From assembly GCF_900105245.1 (NCBI RefSeq), contig NZ_FNSZ01000001.1:8554001-8618000 (forward strand): DNA of 64,000 nucleotides, in the 5' to 3' direction. The stretch comes from Streptomyces sp. 1222.5 (GTDB taxonomy: Bacteria > Actinomycetota > Actinomycetes > Streptomycetales > Streptomycetaceae). Each line of letters opens with the position of its first letter. Positions within the stretch are counted from its first letter, which is position 1. The notes beneath the pieces were generated by a model, which had not been told where the DNA came from, ran no database searches, and was given only the letters and a program-made list of their open reading frames with translations. This document shows positions 61,065 through 64,000 of the stretch, piece after piece. Made by a program: the position numbers and the translations under genes.

Positions 61065-63305
61065 TCATACGAGGTCGTACCGATCAAGGTTCATGACCTT
61101 GTCCCATGCGGCGATGAAGTCCCGCACGAACTTCTCCCGTGCATCGTCGCTCGCATAGACCTCCGCGACAGCGCGCAGCTCGGAATTCGAGCCGAAGACG
61201 AGGTCGACCCGGCTAGCGGCCCACTTGACCTCGCCGGTGGCGCGGTCGCGCCCCTCGAAGGTTTCTCCGGTCGCGGATGTCTGCTGCCATTCCGTGCCCG
61301 TGTCGAGCAGATTCACGAAGAAGTCGTTGGTGAGCGACCCGGGCACAGAGGTGAAGACACCCAGCGGCGACCCCTGATAATTGGCGCCCAGTACCCGCAG
61401 GCCACCCACAAGGACGGTCATCTGGGGCACGCTCAGGTTCAGCAGGTCCGCGCGGTCGACCAGCAGGTGCTCCGACGGCAGCCGGTTGCCCTTGCCCCGG
61501 TAGTTGCGGAACCCGTCCGCTTTCGGTTCGAGCGGGGCGAAGGACTCCGCATCGGTCCACTCCTGCGTGGCGTCCGTGCGTCCCGGGATGAACGGGACCT
61601 GAACGTCGTAGCCGGCGGTCTTGGCTGCATGTTCCACGGCGGCGGCTCCGCCGAGCACGATGAGGTCGGCCAGCGAGACCTTCTTGTCCCCGGTCTGGGA
61701 GCTGTTGAAGGACTCCTGAATCCCCTCCAGGGTGCGCAGCACCTGTGCCAGCGTGTCGGGGTCATTGACCTCCCAGCTGCGCTGCGGCTCGAGGCGGATG
61801 CGCGCGCCGTTCACCCCGCCACGCTTGTCGCTGACGCGGAACGTCGAGGCCGACGCCCACGCGGTCGAAACGAGCTGGGAGACCGACAGCCCGGAGGCGA
61901 GTACGCGGCCCTTGAGCGTGGCGATGTCCGCCGCCCCGACGAGTTCGTGGTCGACCACGGGGACCGGGTCCTGCCAGCGCAGCGTCTCCCGGGGGACCAG
62001 CGGTCCGAGGTAGCGCTGGATCGGGCCCATGTCGAGGTGCGTCAGCTTGAACCACACCCGGGCGAACGCATCCGCGAGCTGGTCCGGGTTCTCCAGGAAG
62101 CGCCGAGAGATCGGCTCGTAGACCGGGTCCGATCGCAGCGCGAGGTCCGTCGTCAGAATCGTCGGGGCGTGTGCCGTCGACGGGTCGTGGGCGTCCGGCA
62201 CGGTGCCGGCCCCGCCGCCGTCTCTCGGGATCCACTGCCACAGACCGGCGGGGCTCAGCTCCAGGTCCCACTCGTAGCCGAACAGGGTCTCGAAGAAGCT
62301 GTTGTCCCATCTCGTCGGGGTGGGTGTCCACGTACCCTCAAGCCCGCTGGAGATGGCGTCCCTGCCCGTTCCGGTGCGGTAGCTGCTCTTCCAGCCCAGG
62401 CCCTGCTCCTCAAGGGGGGCGCCCTCGGGTTCGGGGCCGAGGTAGGCGTCCGGGTCGGCCGCGCCGTGGGTCTTGCCGAACGTATGGCCGCCCGCGATCA
62501 GCGCGACGGTCTCCTCGTCGTTCATCCCCATGCGCCGGAACGTCTCACGGATGTCCCGGGCCGCGGTGAGCGGGTCCGGGACGGTGTTCGGTCCCTCCGG
62601 GTTGACGTAGATGAGGCCCATCTGGACCGCGGCGAGAGGGTTCTCCAGCTCCCGGACGCCGCCGTGGCGTTCGTCTCCGAGCCAGGCGCGTTCGGGACCC
62701 CAGAAGATCCCCTCGTCGGGCCCCCAGACCTCCGCCCGGCCACCGGCGAAGCCGAAGGTCCTGAAGCCCATCGTCTCCAGGGCACGGTTGCCTGCGAAGA
62801 TCATCAGGTCAGCCCACGAAATCTTGCGGCCGTACTTCTTCTTTATGGGCCAGAGCAGTCGGCGCGCCTTGTCGAGGTTGCGATTGTCCGGCCAGCTGTT
62901 CAGCGGCGCGAAACGCTGCATACCGGTGCTCGCGCCACCTCGGCCGTCGTCGATGCGGTACGTCCCGGCGCAATGCCACACCATGCGGATCACGAGCGGC
63001 CCGTAGTGGCCGAAGTCGGCCGGCCACCACTCCTGCGACGTCGTCAGCGCCTCGTCGACGTCCCGCGCCAGGGCGTCGAGGTCGAGGGTCCGGAACTCCG
63101 CGGCGTAGTCGAAGTCCTCGCCCATGGGGTCGGCCATGGCGGGGTGTTTCCGGAGAATCGTCAGGTCGAGCTGGTTCGGCCACCAGTCGCGGTTGCTCGC
63201 ACCCCCGATCGGACGACTGCGGTGCTCGGCCGAGACGGAGAGGCCGAGGCCGCCCGCGCTCCCAGGGTTCATCTCGCCGCTCACTGCATCCGGACTGTCA
63301 GACAC
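61065..63305 (-). CDS. katG: Catalase-peroxidase KatG
   Basis: The 746-residue protein has the full two-domain KatG layout. The distal heme side is RMVWHCAGTYR (Arg107, Trp110, His111), the Trp that forms the Met-Tyr-Trp adduct is there, the Tyr is in IYVNPEG, and the proximal His is in IAGGHTFGKTHG. The C-terminal domain includes LVSTAWASASTFRVSDKRGG. It breaks down H2O2 in the cytoplasm using heme. It begins at ATG 63305 only 41 bases after the LytTR gene stop on the same strand, so the two may be co-transcribed. A PQQ dehydrogenase or copper protein could produce peroxide, which would explain its place here. Confidence 0.95.
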   Translation of the reverse strand: MSDSPDAVSGEMNPGSAGGLGLSVSAEHRSRPIGGASNRDWWPNQLDLTILRKHPAMADPMGEDFDYAAEFRTLDLDALARDVDEALTTSQEWWPADFGHYGPLVIRMVWHCAGTYRIDDGRGGASTGMQRFAPLNSWPDNRNLDKARRLLWPIKKKYGRKISWADLMIFAGNRALETMGFRTFGFAGGRAEVWGPDEGIFWGPERAWLGDERHGGVRELENPLAAVQMGLIYVNPEGPNTVPDPLTAARDIRETFRRMGMNDEETVALIAGGHTFGKTHGAADPDAYLGPEPEGAPLEEQGLGWKSSYRTGTGRDAISSGLEGTWTPTPTRWDNSFFETLFGYEWDLELSPAGLWQWIPRDGGGAGTVPDAHDPSTAHAPTILTTDLALRSDPVYEPISRRFLENPDQLADAFARVWFKLTHLDMGPIQRYLGPLVPRETLRWQDPVPVVDHELVGAADIATLKGRVLASGLSVSQLVSTAWASASTFRVSDKRGGVNGARIRLEPQRSWEVNDPDTLAQVLRTLEGIQESFNSSQTGDKKVSLADLIVLGGAAAVEHAAKTAGYDVQVPFIPGRTDATQEWTDAESFAPLEPKADGFRNYRGKGNRLPSEHLLVDRADLLNLSVPQMTVLVGGLRVLGANYQGSPLGVFTSVPGSLTNDFFVNLLDTGTEWQQTSATGETFEGRDRATGEVKWAASRVDLVFGSNSELRAVAEVYASDDAREKFVRDFIAAWDKVMNLDRYDLV

Positions 63306-63346
63306 GGGAACTTCCTTCCGGGCCGATAGGCCGTGCCGCGGCCTAC

Positions 63347-64000
63347 TCAGATGTCCAGCGCGCGACGCACGGCCGGCGCGTTCCGCCGGGAGACCGGCAC
63401 CCTCTCGTTCACCTGGCCGTCCATGATCAGAATCAGGTCGCCCTTGAGCCCCCGCTCGATCTCCCGGACGCGGCCGAGGTTGACCACATACCGGCGGTGC
63501 ACCCGCAGGAAGCCGAAATCCGCCAGCTCATTGTCGAGCTTGTCCAGGCTCAGAGAGGCGGCTCGCAATCGCCCCTGTTCGGTGGAGAGCCACACGTCGT
63601 TTCCCATCGATTCAGCGAAGGAGACTTCCGGCAGCCGCAGCAGCACCATCCGGTTGCCGCGTATCGCGATCAGTCGGCGCGGCTGCACCGACGGGTGCGT
63701 GGAACCCTCCGCCTGGGGCAACTGTGCCCCGTCGGAGGCACCGAACGAGACCAGGTTCCCGATGGGGTGTCCGGACGAGAAGACGGGTCGGAAACTGATC
63801 GATGTCGGCTCGTCGGCGAGATGGGCAAATATCTGCGTCGAGCCGACCCAGTCAGGGTTGTGAGCCGCCTGGCCGGCGGCATACCGGGCGGCCGCGATCA
63901 ATTCTGGCAGCCCGGGGTTCCATCGCAGTGTGGGGTCGACCGCCGGGGTACATGCCGGGACGCCCAGGAGCACGCTTGCCATGTCGTCGGCGATCACCAC
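63347..64000 (-). CDS. LytTR-domain transcriptional regulator (N-terminus beyond window)
   Basis: The frame is open to the window edge; at least 217 residues are seen. The C-terminal ~100 residues are a LytTR DNA-binding domain: RLIAIRGNRMVLLRLPEVSF, SLDKLDNELADFGFLRVHRR, YVVNLGRVREIERG. The visible N-terminal part (NPGLPELIAAARYAAGQAAH, FSSGHPIGNLVSFGAS) is unlike a receiver and may be a GAF-like sensor. LytTR proteins bind direct repeats, and one is found in front of the PQQ operon. It is followed by katG. Confidence 0.85.
   Translation of the reverse strand: MVIADDMASVLLGVPACTPAVDPTLRWNPGLPELIAAARYAAGQAAHNPDWVGSTQIFAHLADEPTSISFRPVFSSGHPIGNLVSFGASDGAQLPQAEGSTHPSVQPRRLIAIRGNRMVLLRLPEVSFAESMGNDVWLSTEQGRLRAASLSLDKLDNELADFGFLRVHRRYVVNLGRVREIERGLKGDLILIMDGQVNERVPVSRRNAPAVRRALDI

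Noticed and set aside
60867..63329. 820-codon open frame on the plus strand
   Set aside because: It is antisense to katG and reflects third-position G/C bias; the katG frame has full family homology.
1..64000. tRNA, rRNA or CRISPR features
   Set aside because: None was recognised on reading; no regularly spaced repeats and no rRNA-like blocks.

Overview
The window is high-GC actinomycete DNA and looks like a Streptomyces or close relative. The signs are strong third-position G/C bias, NRPS genes in a tightly overlapping operon, an actinobacterial-type gas-vesicle gene, SigB-family partner-switching genes, LAXTG surface proteins and a rare TTA codon in a biosynthetic gene. Many genes are broken by frameshifts, deletions or IS debris, which would fit an accessory region or chromosome arm. 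No rRNA, tRNA or CRISPR array was seen.

Layout. (1) 465-16147, plus strand: a compact nonribosomal peptide operon. It holds an MFS exporter, three NRPS proteins with A-domain pocket codes reading as Val, Ser and a Thr-like residue, a type II thioesterase, an SDR and an ATP-grasp ligase. Unusual points are a Cys in place of Ser at the thioesterase nucleophile, a condensation domain with HN instead of HH, a carrier domain with no cognate A domain, and truncated or degenerate C domains in front of every A domain. (2) 16.3-26.3 kb: a degraded gas-vesicle remnant, an FG-GAP secreted protein, orphan hypotheticals, a dead IS5-type transposase, a TetX-like monooxygenase with a divergent TetR, and a DUF4232-like lipoprotein gene whose middle appears inverted. 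(3) 26.3-37.7 kb: a GlxA-type regulator, an MBL hydrolase, an LAXTG surface protein, small secreted or membrane proteins, a GNAT, a two-component system with a PepSY lipoprotein, and several pseudogenes. (4) 37.9-45.4 kb: a SigB-like sigma factor, an anti-sigma antagonist and an anti-sigma kinase, mixed with remnants of a PP2C phosphatase, a CYP152 P450, an ANTAR protein, a transposase, a pentapeptide protein and an HTH-NB-ARC-TPR protein. (5) 46-54 kb: a cupin, an alpha/beta hydrolase and TetR pair with twin operators, and a PP2C / cobalamin-binding / STAS operon facing a damaged STAS gene and a sigma-factor fragment. (6) 54.4-55.1 kb: an MntP-like manganese exporter behind a structured leader. 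(7) 55.1-64 kb, minus strand: a PQQ locus. A LytTR regulator (cut by the window edge) is followed by KatG, then a cupredoxin-like protein, a PQQ alcohol dehydrogenase with a DYD (lanthanide-type) motif and no signal peptide, and pqqA, B, C, D and E.

How the genes fit together. In the NRPS operon the A-T protein plus the SDR probably prepare a modified beta-hydroxy amino acid for the A-less carrier of the second synthetase. The Cys thioesterase then releases the product, possibly by forming a strained ring, and the MFS protein exports it. In the PQQ locus the operon makes the cofactor, the dehydrogenase that uses it, and a copper protein that may take the electrons. The two partner-switching sets look like general stress or developmental signalling modules, one of them with a cobalamin sensor.
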